A stretch of 64,000 nucleotides of DNA from Alistipes provencensis. GTDB taxonomy: Bacteria; Bacteroidota; Bacteroidia; Bacteroidales; Rikenellaceae. Both the position numbers and the translations under genes were made by a program. The notes under the pieces are model-generated. The model had not been told where the DNA came from, did no database searches, and was given only the letters and a program-made list of their open reading frames with translations. The DNA is taken from contig NZ_LT559262.1 in the NCBI RefSeq assembly GCF_900083545.1, positions 2,141,673 to 2,205,672 of the forward strand, read 5' to 3'. Shown in pieces: positions 7,181 through 14,754 of the stretch. How positions within the stretch are numbered: the first letter of the stretch is position 1; each line of letters begins with the position of its first letter.

Positions 7181-9319
7181 TTACTCGGCGAGCAGGATCT
7201 CGAGGATCTTGATGGCTGCCGTGGCGATCGGCGTGCCGGGGCCGAAGATGGCGGCGGCGCCGTCGCGGTACAGTTCGTCGTAGTCCTGATGGGGGATCAC
7301 ACCGCCCACGATGACGATGATGTCCTCGCGGCCGAGTTTCTTCAGTTCGGCGATGATCTGCGGCACAAGCGTCAGGTGGCCGGCGGCCAGCGACGATACG
7401 CCGACTACATGCACGTCGTTCTCGACGGCCTGCTTGGCGGCCTCCTCGGGGGTCTGGAACAGCGGGCCCATGTCGACGTCGAAGCCGATGTCGGCGTAAC
7501 CCGTGGCTACGACCTTGGCACCGCGGTCGTGTCCGTCCTGACCGAGCTTGGCGATCATCACGCGCGGCTGACGGCCCTCTTTCTTGGCGAATTCGGCGCA
7601 CAGTTCCTTGGCGCGCTCGAAGGATTTGTCGTTTTTCACTTCTGAAGAGTATACACCTGAAATGGAACGGATAACTGCTTTGTAGCGGCCTACGACGACT
7701 TCGCAGGCGTCGGAGATCTCACCCAGCGATGCGCGGACCTTCGCAGCCTCGACGGCCAGCTCCAGCAGGTTGCCCTGCTTGGTCTTCACGCACTCGGTGA
7801 TGGCGGCCAGCGCCTTCTGTACGGCTGCCTCGTCGCGGTTGGCGCGCAGCTCCTTCAGACGCTTGATCTGGCTCTCGCGCACGGCCGTGTTGTCCACGGC
7901 GAGGATGTCGATCGGGGCCTCCTTTTCCAGACGGTATTCGTTGATGCCGATGATCTTCTCCTCGCCGGAGTCGATACGGGCCTGCTTGCGGGCCGAAGCC
8001 TCCTCGATACGCATCTTCGGAATGCCGGTCTCGATGGCCTTGGCCATGCCGCCCAGCTTCTCGACCTCCTCGATGCGCTCCCAAGCCTTGTGCGCGATCT
8101 CGTTGGTCAGCGTCTCCACATAGTAGGAACCTGCCCACGGGTCGACCTCGCGGCAGATGTTGGTCTCCTCCTGAATGTAGATCTGCGTGTTACGCGCAAT
8201 ACGCGCCGAGAAGTCCGTCGGCAGGGCGATGGCCTCGTCCAGCGCATTGGTGTGCAGCGACTGGGTGTGTCCCAAAGCGGCGCCCATGGCTTCGATGGTC
8301 GTGCGGGCCACGTTGTTGAACGGGTCCTGCTCGGTGAGCGACCAACCCGAGGTCTGCGAGTGGGTGCGCAGGGCCAGCGACTTGGGGTTCTTGGGATCGA
8401 ACTGCTTCACGATCTTGGCCCACAGCATACGCGCGGCGCGCATCTTGGCGATCTCCATGAAGTGGTTCATGCCGATGGCCCAGAAGAACGACAGGCGCGG
8501 TGCGAACGTGTCGACCGACATGCCTGCGTTGACGCCTGCACGGAGGTACTCCAGACCGTCGGCCAGCGTGTAGGCCAGCTCGATGTCGGCCGTGGCGCCC
8601 GCCTCCTGCATGTGGTAACCCGAGATCGAGATCGAGTTGAACTTGGGCATGTTCTTTGACGTGTATTCGAAAATATCGGCGATGATGCGCATCGAGAACT
8701 CGGGCGGATAAATATAGGTGTTGCGCACCATGAACTCCTTGAGGATGTCGTTCTGAATCGTACCGGCCAACTGGTCGAGCGTGCAGCCCTGCTCCAGACC
8801 CGTGACGATGTAGAATGCCAGCACGGGCAGCACGGCGCCGTTCATGGTCATCGACACCGACATCCGGTCGAGCGGAATGCCGTCGAAGAGCACCTTCATG
8901 TCCTCCACCGAGCAGATCGACACGCCGGCCTTGCCCACGTCGCCCACCACGCGCGGGTGGTCGGCGTCGTAGCCGCGGTGCGTGGCCAAGTCAAAGGCCA
9001 CCGACAGACCCTTCTGTCCGGCCGCGAGGTTGCGGCGGTAGAAGGCGTTGGATTCGGCGGCCGTCGAGAATCCGGCGTACTGACGCACCGTCCACGGACG
9101 CATCACATACATCGTCGAGTAGGGACCGCGCAGGAACGGGGCGATGCCTGCCGCATAGTTCAGGTGCTCCATGCCCTCGAGGTCTTCGGCCGTGTAGACG
9201 CCCTTGACGGGTATCTGTTCGGCCGTCAGCCACGGCTCTACCTGTCCGCAGCCTTTCGAGGCGCAGCAGCTTTTCTGCCCGCCTCCGTCATATTTCAGTT
9301 CTGAAAATTTAGCTCTCAT
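7181..9319 (-). CDS. mutB: Methylmalonyl-CoA mutase large (catalytic) subunit
   Basis: This 712-residue protein is the catalytic subunit that interconverts methylmalonyl-CoA and succinyl-CoA with adenosylcobalamin, the B12 step of the succinate/propionate pathway. The TIM-barrel substrate domain spans about 50-560 ([40 protein letters not shown]). The C-terminal cobalamin domain has DGHDRG at 595-600 with the axial His597, then SSL near 642-644 and the GG pair near 672. The start gives an unusual Cys-rich N-terminus (CCASKGC, residues 18-24). It follows mutA by 24 bases on the same strand and ends at a strong terminator. Length and motifs are normal. Confidence 0.97.
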   Translation of the reverse strand: MRAKFSELKYDGGGQKSCCASKGCGQVEPWLTAEQIPVKGVYTAEDLEGMEHLNYAAGIAPFLRGPYSTMYVMRPWTVRQYAGFSTAAESNAFYRRNLAAGQKGLSVAFDLATHRGYDADHPRVVGDVGKAGVSICSVEDMKVLFDGIPLDRMSVSMTMNGAVLPVLAFYIVTGLEQGCTLDQLAGTIQNDILKEFMVRNTYIYPPEFSMRIIADIFEYTSKNMPKFNSISISGYHMQEAGATADIELAYTLADGLEYLRAGVNAGMSVDTFAPRLSFFWAIGMNHFMEIAKMRAARMLWAKIVKQFDPKNPKSLALRTHSQTSGWSLTEQDPFNNVARTTIEAMGAALGHTQSLHTNALDEAIALPTDFSARIARNTQIYIQEETNICREVDPWAGSYYVETLTNEIAHKAWERIEEVEKLGGMAKAIETGIPKMRIEEASARKQARIDSGEEKIIGINEYRLEKEAPIDILAVDNTAVRESQIKRLKELRANRDEAAVQKALAAITECVKTKQGNLLELAVEAAKVRASLGEISDACEVVVGRYKAVIRSISGVYSSEVKNDKSFERAKELCAEFAKKEGRQPRVMIAKLGQDGHDRGAKVVATGYADIGFDVDMGPLFQTPEEAAKQAVENDVHVVGVSSLAAGHLTLVPQIIAELKKLGREDIIVIVGGVIPHQDYDELYRDGAAAIFGPGTPIATAAIKILEILLAE

Positions 9320-9343
9320 AGTAATAATGCGAAAGATTGGTGC

Positions 9344-11191
9344 TTAGATTCCCATCTCTTTAAGGTAGAACTTCAGTGTTTCGAGGACGTTCGACTTCAC
9401 GTTGATGAAGTTCGTGATGCCCTGTGCCTCCAGTTCGGGTGCGCAGGCGGGGGCTCCGGCGACCACGAGGATCGCTTTGCCGCCGAGCAGCTCCTTGACT
9501 TTCGGTGCGGCCTCGGCGTAGTCGTCGTCGGCGGCGCATACCACCACGATCTCGGCTTTCGACTCGAGGGCGGCTTTCACTCCCTCCTCGATCGACTTGA
9601 AGAACGTGTTGTCCTGCACGCGGATACCGGCGCAGCCGAAGAAATTGCACGAGAACTGGGCGCGGGCGCGGGCCATGGCCAGACTTCCGCAGGTGAGCAT
9701 GAACGCCTTGGGCTGACGGCCCGAGCGGTCGACATGGAGACGCATCTCCTCGAAGGCCATGGCGCCGCGGTAGGGCACCAGCGTGTTGCCCTCGGCCGGC
9801 TTGCGCGTCACGGCATCGGCGGTGATGGCTTTGTCGGCGACCTCCGTGAAGTTGGGATACTGGTTGGCGCCGAGCAGCGTCTGGCGGCGCGTGGCGATGG
9901 CCTTGTCCTTGGCGGCGGCCGAAGCGGCGATGCGCTCCTTGATGAAGCCGGCCTTGTAAGCCGCAGTGTAGCCGCCCTTCTCCTCGATCTCGAGGAAGAG
10001 CTTCCACGCCTCGGCGGCGATCGACTGCGTGAGGTTCTCGATGTAATACGAACCGCCGGCGGGGTCTACCACCTGATCGAAGTGCGACTCGTTCTTGAGC
10101 AGCAGCTCGACGTTGCGGGCGATGCGCTTCGAGAACTCCGTGGGATCTTCGAAAGCGGCGTCGAACGGCGTCACCTCCAGCGAGTGTACGCCGGCGATGG
10201 TGGCCGACATGGCTTCGGTGGTGCCGCGGAGCATATTTACATAGGGATCGTAAACAGTCTGGTTCCAGTCCGCGGTGCGGGCGTGGATCATCATCTTGCA
10301 GGCGCAGTTCTTCGCGGGGTTGTACTCCTTGACGATGTTGGCCCAGAGCATGCGCGCCGCGCGGAACTTGGCGATCTCCATGAAGTAGTTCGAGGTCACC
10401 GAGAACGAGAAGCGCAGTTTGCGGGCTGCCGTGTCGGCATCGATGCCGGCGTCGGTCAGGCGCGCGAGGTAGTCGTTACCGGCCGCGAGGGCGAATGCCA
10501 GCTCCTCGACGATGGTCGATCCGGCGTTCGAGAAGATGCCGGCCGAGACGGTCACGATGCGGATGTGCTTGTACTCGCGGGTGCGCTCGATCAGCTCGGC
10601 GATCTTGGCGAAGCACTTTTCGCCGTCGGGCGAGCAGAAGTCGCCCTTCTGCGAGAGGCCCTTCACGAGCGGGTCGATCACGAACGCCACATGTGCGTCG
10701 GCGGCGATGCCCTCCCTTTCGAGTTTGGCGATCACCAGATCGGCCATGTTGGCCGTCTTCATGCCGCAGAAAGTGATCTCGACGGCCGGGATTTCGATCC
10801 CTGCGAGCAACTGGTCGATGTCACCGGCCATGAAGCCCTCTTTGGCGATGCAGAAGCCGAGCGAGTCGACGCCCGAGTTGAGGAGTTGCAGCGCCTCGGC
10901 GTTAGCCTTCTTGGGGAACTGCACCTCGATGGTCTGATGCACGCGCCAGCGGTTGTGGGTACGCGTACCTCTCACGAACGGGAACTCGCCTGCCTGCGAG
11001 CCCAGAAACCGGATGCCTTCGAGGTTCTCGGCGCGGTAGTAGGGGCGGACATTGAAGCCTTCGCCCGTGCGCCACACCAGTTTGCGCTCGTAATCGGCAC
11101 CTTTCAGGTCGGCTGTAATCACCTCTTCCCATTTCTCGGTCGGGACCGGCGGGAACTCGGTGAACAGCTTTTCACGTTTGGAAATTGCCAT
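9344..11191 (-). CDS. mutA: Methylmalonyl-CoA mutase small subunit
   Basis: The 615-residue protein is the non-catalytic partner of MutB and forms the heterodimer. It keeps the barrel fold (FNVRPYYRAENLEGI, YNPAKNCACKMMIHARTADWNQT, VDPAGGSYYIENLT) and a cobalamin-like C-terminal Rossmann domain, but the cobalamin loop lacks the D-x-H-x-x-G signature, as expected of the small subunit. It is first in the mutA-mutB operon. A promoter at 11245-11277 lies upstream, with a 7 bp dyad overlapping its -33 position that could be an operator. No methylmalonyl-CoA epimerase or decarboxylase gene is in the window. Confidence 0.95.
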   Translation of the reverse strand: MAISKREKLFTEFPPVPTEKWEEVITADLKGADYERKLVWRTGEGFNVRPYYRAENLEGIRFLGSQAGEFPFVRGTRTHNRWRVHQTIEVQFPKKANAEALQLLNSGVDSLGFCIAKEGFMAGDIDQLLAGIEIPAVEITFCGMKTANMADLVIAKLEREGIAADAHVAFVIDPLVKGLSQKGDFCSPDGEKCFAKIAELIERTREYKHIRIVTVSAGIFSNAGSTIVEELAFALAAGNDYLARLTDAGIDADTAARKLRFSFSVTSNYFMEIAKFRAARMLWANIVKEYNPAKNCACKMMIHARTADWNQTVYDPYVNMLRGTTEAMSATIAGVHSLEVTPFDAAFEDPTEFSKRIARNVELLLKNESHFDQVVDPAGGSYYIENLTQSIAAEAWKLFLEIEEKGGYTAAYKAGFIKERIAASAAAKDKAIATRRQTLLGANQYPNFTEVADKAITADAVTRKPAEGNTLVPYRGAMAFEEMRLHVDRSGRQPKAFMLTCGSLAMARARAQFSCNFFGCAGIRVQDNTFFKSIEEGVKAALESKAEIVVVCAADDDYAEAAPKVKELLGGKAILVVAGAPACAPELEAQGITNFINVKSNVLETLKFYLKEMGI

Positions 11192-11244
11192 AACTATTTA
11201 GAGATTAGTATGAGTGATGTTTCTTTTTGTTTCGAAATAGCGCA

Positions 11245-11288
11245 TAAAGGTACAAATTAATTACCGAATTGTAACAAGAAATTGTTAC
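11245..11288 (-). promoter_or_regulatory. mutAB promoter with overlapping dyad operator
   Basis: Minus-strand -7 TACCTTTA (complement of 11245-11252) and TTG (complement of 11275-11277) are 22 bases apart. A perfect dyad GTAACAA-GAAA-TTGTTAC at 11271-11288 covers the -33 element, a typical position for a repressor or activator site. The promoter call rests on a 7/8 match. Confidence 0.6.
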
Positions 11289-11434
11289 GAAAATAACAGT
11301 AGTCCGGGGTTTTTGTCGATTTCGCTGCCGGAGGTGTTTGCCGAAACCCGGAGCCCGAAATTTCGCCCGTTGAGGTGTTATAGTTGAAAATTGTTCTTAA
11401 ATACCTCGATTTTTAAAGAAATCAAAATTCGTTG

Positions 11435-11560
11435 TTTTTCGGAAAGTGGCGTGAAAAATAGGGTGTTTTTCGGAAAATGACTGAAAAAATCGGGGTGTTG
11501 TCGGAAAAATAGCCTTATTTTTCGGAAAAATGCTGAAAAAATCAACTGTTTTTCGAAAAA
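11435..11560. promoter_or_regulatory. Array of five helically phased TTTTTCGGAAAA dyads
   Basis: Five near-copies of the dyad TTTTTCGGAAAA are present; their central C lies at 11440, 11471, 11502, 11523 and 11554. The spacings 31, 31, 21 and 31 are close to whole numbers of helical turns (3, 3, 2, 3). Copies 3 and 5 are imperfect. The array lies between the mutA and glnN promoters. It may be a regulator-binding array or an intrinsically curved segment caused by phased A-tracts. Confidence 0.65.
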
Positions 11561-11598
11561 ATAGTGATTTTGTAAAAACAACGTAACGATAATATTCG

Positions 11599-11606
11599 TA
11601 CATTTG
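11599..11606 (+). promoter_or_regulatory. -7 element for the glnN leader transcript
   Basis: TACATTTG is a full match to TAnnTTTG. A TTTTG at 11568-11572 lies 26 bases upstream, longer than the usual 19-23, so the -33 contact is uncertain and activation by the upstream dyad array is plausible. The start of transcription would be near 11613. Confidence 0.65.
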
Positions 11607-11612
11607 TCACCA

Positions 11613-11751
11613 GAACAGAAAACATGCCGTCGCGGGGAAGTGATCCCAAGGTTAGTTAGGTCGGTGGACCCTGCCGGGAGGCAGTCATCCGCTTGAATTT
11701 TAGGTTAGGTTTTAGTTTGCAATTGTCAGGACCTTCCCCGCGCGGTTTTTT
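11613..11751 (+). ncRNA. Structured leader RNA or small RNA upstream of glnN, with terminator
   Basis: The region behind the -7 element forms a closed RNA domain. CGCGGGGAAG (11631-11640) pairs perfectly with CTTCCCCGCG (11733-11742), followed by six Ts at 11746-11751. Inside, GTGGA (11664-11668) pairs with TCCGC (11688-11692) and encloses CTGCC-GGGA-GGCAG (11671-11684). Two GGTTAG-type direct repeats flank this hairpin. The glnN ATG is only 25 bases after the T-run and no second promoter is visible in between, so glnN should depend on read-through. It may be an attenuator or riboswitch-like leader, or a stand-alone sRNA such as a short 6S-like RNA. I do not recognise a known family. Confidence 0.65.
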
Positions 11752-11776
11752 CGAACCCCAAAAATTCCTCTAAACT

Positions 11777-13954
11777 ATGTCATTACTCAGGTTTAAGATG
11801 GTCGACGCGGCGATAAACCATACCGCCGTGAAGGTCAAGGCTCCCGAGGGACGTCCTTCGGACTACTTCGGAGAGAAGGTATTCGGACGCGCAGCCATGC
11901 GTAAGTATCTCGACAAGAAGACGTATGCGGCACTGCTCGACACGATGGACAATCGCACGCCGCTCACGCGCGAAGTGGCCGACAGTATCGCCGCAGGCAT
12001 GCGCCAATGGGCGTTGGAGCACGGCGCCGACCACTACACCCACTGGTTCCAGCCCCTGACGGGCGGTACGGCCGAGAAGCACGATGCCTTTGCCGAGCCC
12101 GACGGATTCGGCGGCGTGTTGGAGGAGTTCTCGGGAAAACTGCTCGTGCAGCAGGAGCCCGACGCCTCGTCGTTCCCCAACGGCGGCATCCGCAATACCT
12201 TCGAGGCGCGCGGTTACTCGGCTTGGGACCCTGCGTCGCCGGCCTTCATCGTCGATACGACGCTTTGCATCCCGACCGTCTTCATCGCCTACACGGGCGA
12301 GGCCCTCGATTATAAGGTACCCCTGCTGCGTTCGCTGACGGCCGTGGACAAGGCCGCCACGGAGGTGTGCCGCTACTTCGACAAGAATGTCCAGAAGGTC
12401 TTCTGCTACTTGGGCTGGGAGCAGGAGTATTTCCTCGTCGACGAGAGCCTCTGGGCCGTGCGTCCCGACCTGATGCTCACGGGCCGCACGCTGATGGGCC
12501 ACGAGTCGGCCAAGAACCAGCAGTTGGAGGACCACTATTTCGGGGCTATCCCGACCCGCGTGATGGCGTTCATGAAAGACCTCGAATACGAGTGCCTGAA
12601 ACTGGGAATTCCCGTCAAGACCCGTCACAACGAGGTGGCTCCCAATCAGTTCGAGCTGGCTCCGGTCTACGAGGAGGCCAATCTGGCCAACGACCACAAC
12701 CAGTTGCTGATGACCATTATGGACAAGATTTCCCGCCGCCACCAGTTCCGGGTGCTGTTGCACGAGAAGCCTTTCAAGGGCATCAACGGCTCGGGCAAGC
12801 ACAACAACTGGTCGCTGGGCACCGATACGGGCGTGAACCTGCTGGGGCCGGGCAAGACTGCCTCGGAGAACCTACAGTTCATCACCTTTCTGGTCAATGC
12901 CATCTCGGCCGTGTACAAGCACAACGGCCTGCTGAAAGCGTCGATCATGAGCGCCACGAACGCCCACCGATTAGGAGCCAACGAGGCGCCCCCGGCCATC
13001 ATCTCGACCTTCCTCGGCACGCAGGTGTCGGCCGTGCTGGACAAGCTGGCCGCTTCGAAGGGCGACGACGCCATCCGTTTCGACGCCAAGAACGTCTTCA
13101 AGATGAGCGGCATTTCGCATATTCCGACGCTGCTGCTCGACAACACCGACCGCAACCGCACCTCGCCGTTCGCCTTCACGGGCAACCGCTTCGAGTTCCG
13201 CGCCGTGGGTTCGTCGGACAACTGCGCCGAGGCGATGATCGTGCTCAACACGGCGATGGCCAGCGAACTGACCGAGTTCCGGAAGGCCGTGGACGCCAAG
13301 ATCGAGGCCGGGGCCAAAAAGGAGAAGGCCATTTACGAGGTGCTCAAGCAGATGATCAAGGCTTGTAAGGCCATCCGCTTCGACGGCAACGGTTATTCCG
13401 ACGAGTGGAAGGCCGAGGCGAAGCGCCGCGGGCTGGATTGCGAAACCTCGACGCCATTGATCTTCGACCGCTACATGGATGCGGCGAGCGAGAAGCTGTT
13501 CGGCGATATGGGGGTCTTTACGAAAGTCGAGCTCGAGGCTCGCACCGAGGTGAAGTGGGAAACCTATACCAAGAAAATCCAGATCGAGGGCCGTGTGCTG
13601 GGCGATCTGGCGATGAACCACATCGTGCCTATCGCGTCGAAATACGAGGCGCAGTTGCTCGACAAGGTCTATAAGATGTCGCAGATCGGAGGACTGGATG
13701 CTTCGTCTGATATCCTGCTCATCAAGAAGATACAGAATCACACGGCGGAGATTCAGAAGCTCACTGCCGAGATGGTCGATGCCCGCAAGGTCGCCAACAA
13801 GATCGAAGATCCGCGCGCGAAGGCGATCGCCTACCACGACACCGTCGCCGTCTGCTTCGACGAAATCCGCCGCCACATCGACAAGCTGGAGGAGATCGTC
13901 GACGACCAGATTTGGCCGTTGCCGAAATACCGCGAGCTGCTTTTCCTCCGCTGA
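11777..13954 (+). CDS. glnN: Glutamine synthetase type III
   Basis: At 725 residues this is the large GSIII form typical of Bacteroidales, which makes glutamine from glutamate, ammonia and ATP as a dodecamer in the cytoplasm. Family signatures include the N-terminal GSIII block (FGEKVFGRAAM), HWFQPLTGGTAEKHDAF, FCYLGWEQEYFLVDE with metal-binding Glu residues, TRHNEVAPNQFELAPVYEEAN, and GINGSGKHNNWS for ATP and metal binding. The C-terminal GSIII extension (about 600-725) is helical. The gene sits alone behind the structured leader and phased dyad array, which implies nitrogen-responsive control by attenuation or a regulator. A palindromic repeat abuts the stop codon. Complete and normal in length. 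Confidence 0.97.
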   Translation: MSLLRFKMVDAAINHTAVKVKAPEGRPSDYFGEKVFGRAAMRKYLDKKTYAALLDTMDNRTPLTREVADSIAAGMRQWALEHGADHYTHWFQPLTGGTAEKHDAFAEPDGFGGVLEEFSGKLLVQQEPDASSFPNGGIRNTFEARGYSAWDPASPAFIVDTTLCIPTVFIAYTGEALDYKVPLLRSLTAVDKAATEVCRYFDKNVQKVFCYLGWEQEYFLVDESLWAVRPDLMLTGRTLMGHESAKNQQLEDHYFGAIPTRVMAFMKDLEYECLKLGIPVKTRHNEVAPNQFELAPVYEEANLANDHNQLLMTIMDKISRRHQFRVLLHEKPFKGINGSGKHNNWSLGTDTGVNLLGPGKTASENLQFITFLVNAISAVYKHNGLLKASIMSATNAHRLGANEAPPAIISTFLGTQVSAVLDKLAASKGDDAIRFDAKNVFKMSGISHIPTLLLDNTDRNRTSPFAFTGNRFEFRAVGSSDNCAEAMIVLNTAMASELTEFRKAVDAKIEAGAKKEKAIYEVLKQMIKACKAIRFDGNGYSDEWKAEAKRRGLDCETSTPLIFDRYMDAASEKLFGDMGVFTKVELEARTEVKWETYTKKIQIEGRVLGDLAMNHIVPIASKYEAQLLDKVYKMSQIGGLDASSDILLIKKIQNHTAEIQKLTAEMVDARKVANKIEDPRAKAIAYHDTVAVCFDEIRRHIDKLEEIVDDQIWPLPKYRELLFLR

Positions 13955-14036
13955 TTTTCGATTTATAAGCGGCGATTTCCGCATATCCCCCGAACGGGGC
14001 GAATGGAATGTACCTGAATACTGCCCATTCACATCC
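13954..14036. repeat. Palindromic repeat family copy B (left half kept)
   Basis: Directly at the glnN stop codon, GATTTTCGAT, GCGGCG, CCGCA and CCCCGAACGGGG appear in the same order as in the left arm of copy A. They lead to a GTAC-CTGA-ATAC loop (14010-14021) and an inner stem GAATGG/CCATTC. The outer right arm is missing or decayed. Confidence 0.65.
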
Positions 14037-14754
14037 AGATAGAGTTGTAACTTAAAAAGTTATGACTCTATTTGCATATAGCAGGTAATGGTTAGGAAAC
14101 GGTTGTATGCATTTGTTCGCATCTGCTTTCCTTCATGCCAAACAACTCCTGTTATTGAATACAAATTCAATAAAAAGTCCCGATTTTTCAGATAGGCATA
14201 ATTTATGTCATAGTAACTCATTTTAGGAAATAGACTGTTCTTCGATGGTCATATTCCATCAAAGGTCGTGAGCAACGAAACCATTTCGGAGGATATGTCG
14301 TTCTCGTTCCGGAATATTGAGGAACATAAACACATTGACAAGCGCTTGTACGCTATATAAAGCGTATGATTTTGAATATTTGGAATACGAATATCAAAGC
14401 GCATTGTATGGATCGCCGATAGCGCAGCATTCGAGCAGGCAGGCCAGACATTCCCGGAACGAGCATATGCAGAGAGTTCAGTTTCAATAGGCTCTCCCGT
14501 TTCGAAATAGGTTGAACCTGATAGATAAGCCGATTATATGCGATATTGAGCCGTCCACATTCCGGTTCGGAAAGGTCCTTGTTTACCAGCATGTGCAACA
14601 GAATCATAAAGTTGCTTTTTTCAAGTTTTCTGATTCCTTTCGGCATAAATATCGATCGCTTCTGAACCGTACGATAAGCCCCGGAAATCTTTGATTTTGA
14701 AAACTCGTAAATCTCCGGGCCGGTTTATGACGGGTCGGTTATCGATCGGGGTAC
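14037..14754. other. Intergenic region, about 720 bases, no convincing gene
   Basis: The region is AT-richer than its surroundings. The only sizeable open frames are a 97-codon minus-strand frame (14353-14646) and an overlapping 60-codon plus-strand frame; neither has a start context, signal or family resemblance. It may hold a decayed gene between the glnN unit and the PUL end. A weak CCCGGA/TCCGGG fold at about 14680-14720 could end PUL transcription. Confidence 0.5.

Noticed and set aside
11378..11603. Short Phe/Lys-rich minus-strand frames upstream of glnN
   Set aside because: They are translations of the TTTTTCGGAAAA dyad array and have no plausible start or domain.
11613..11751. Known glutamine riboswitch or cobalamin riboswitch
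   Set aside because: None of the conserved cores I know for these classes is visible, so only an unclassified structured RNA is claimed.
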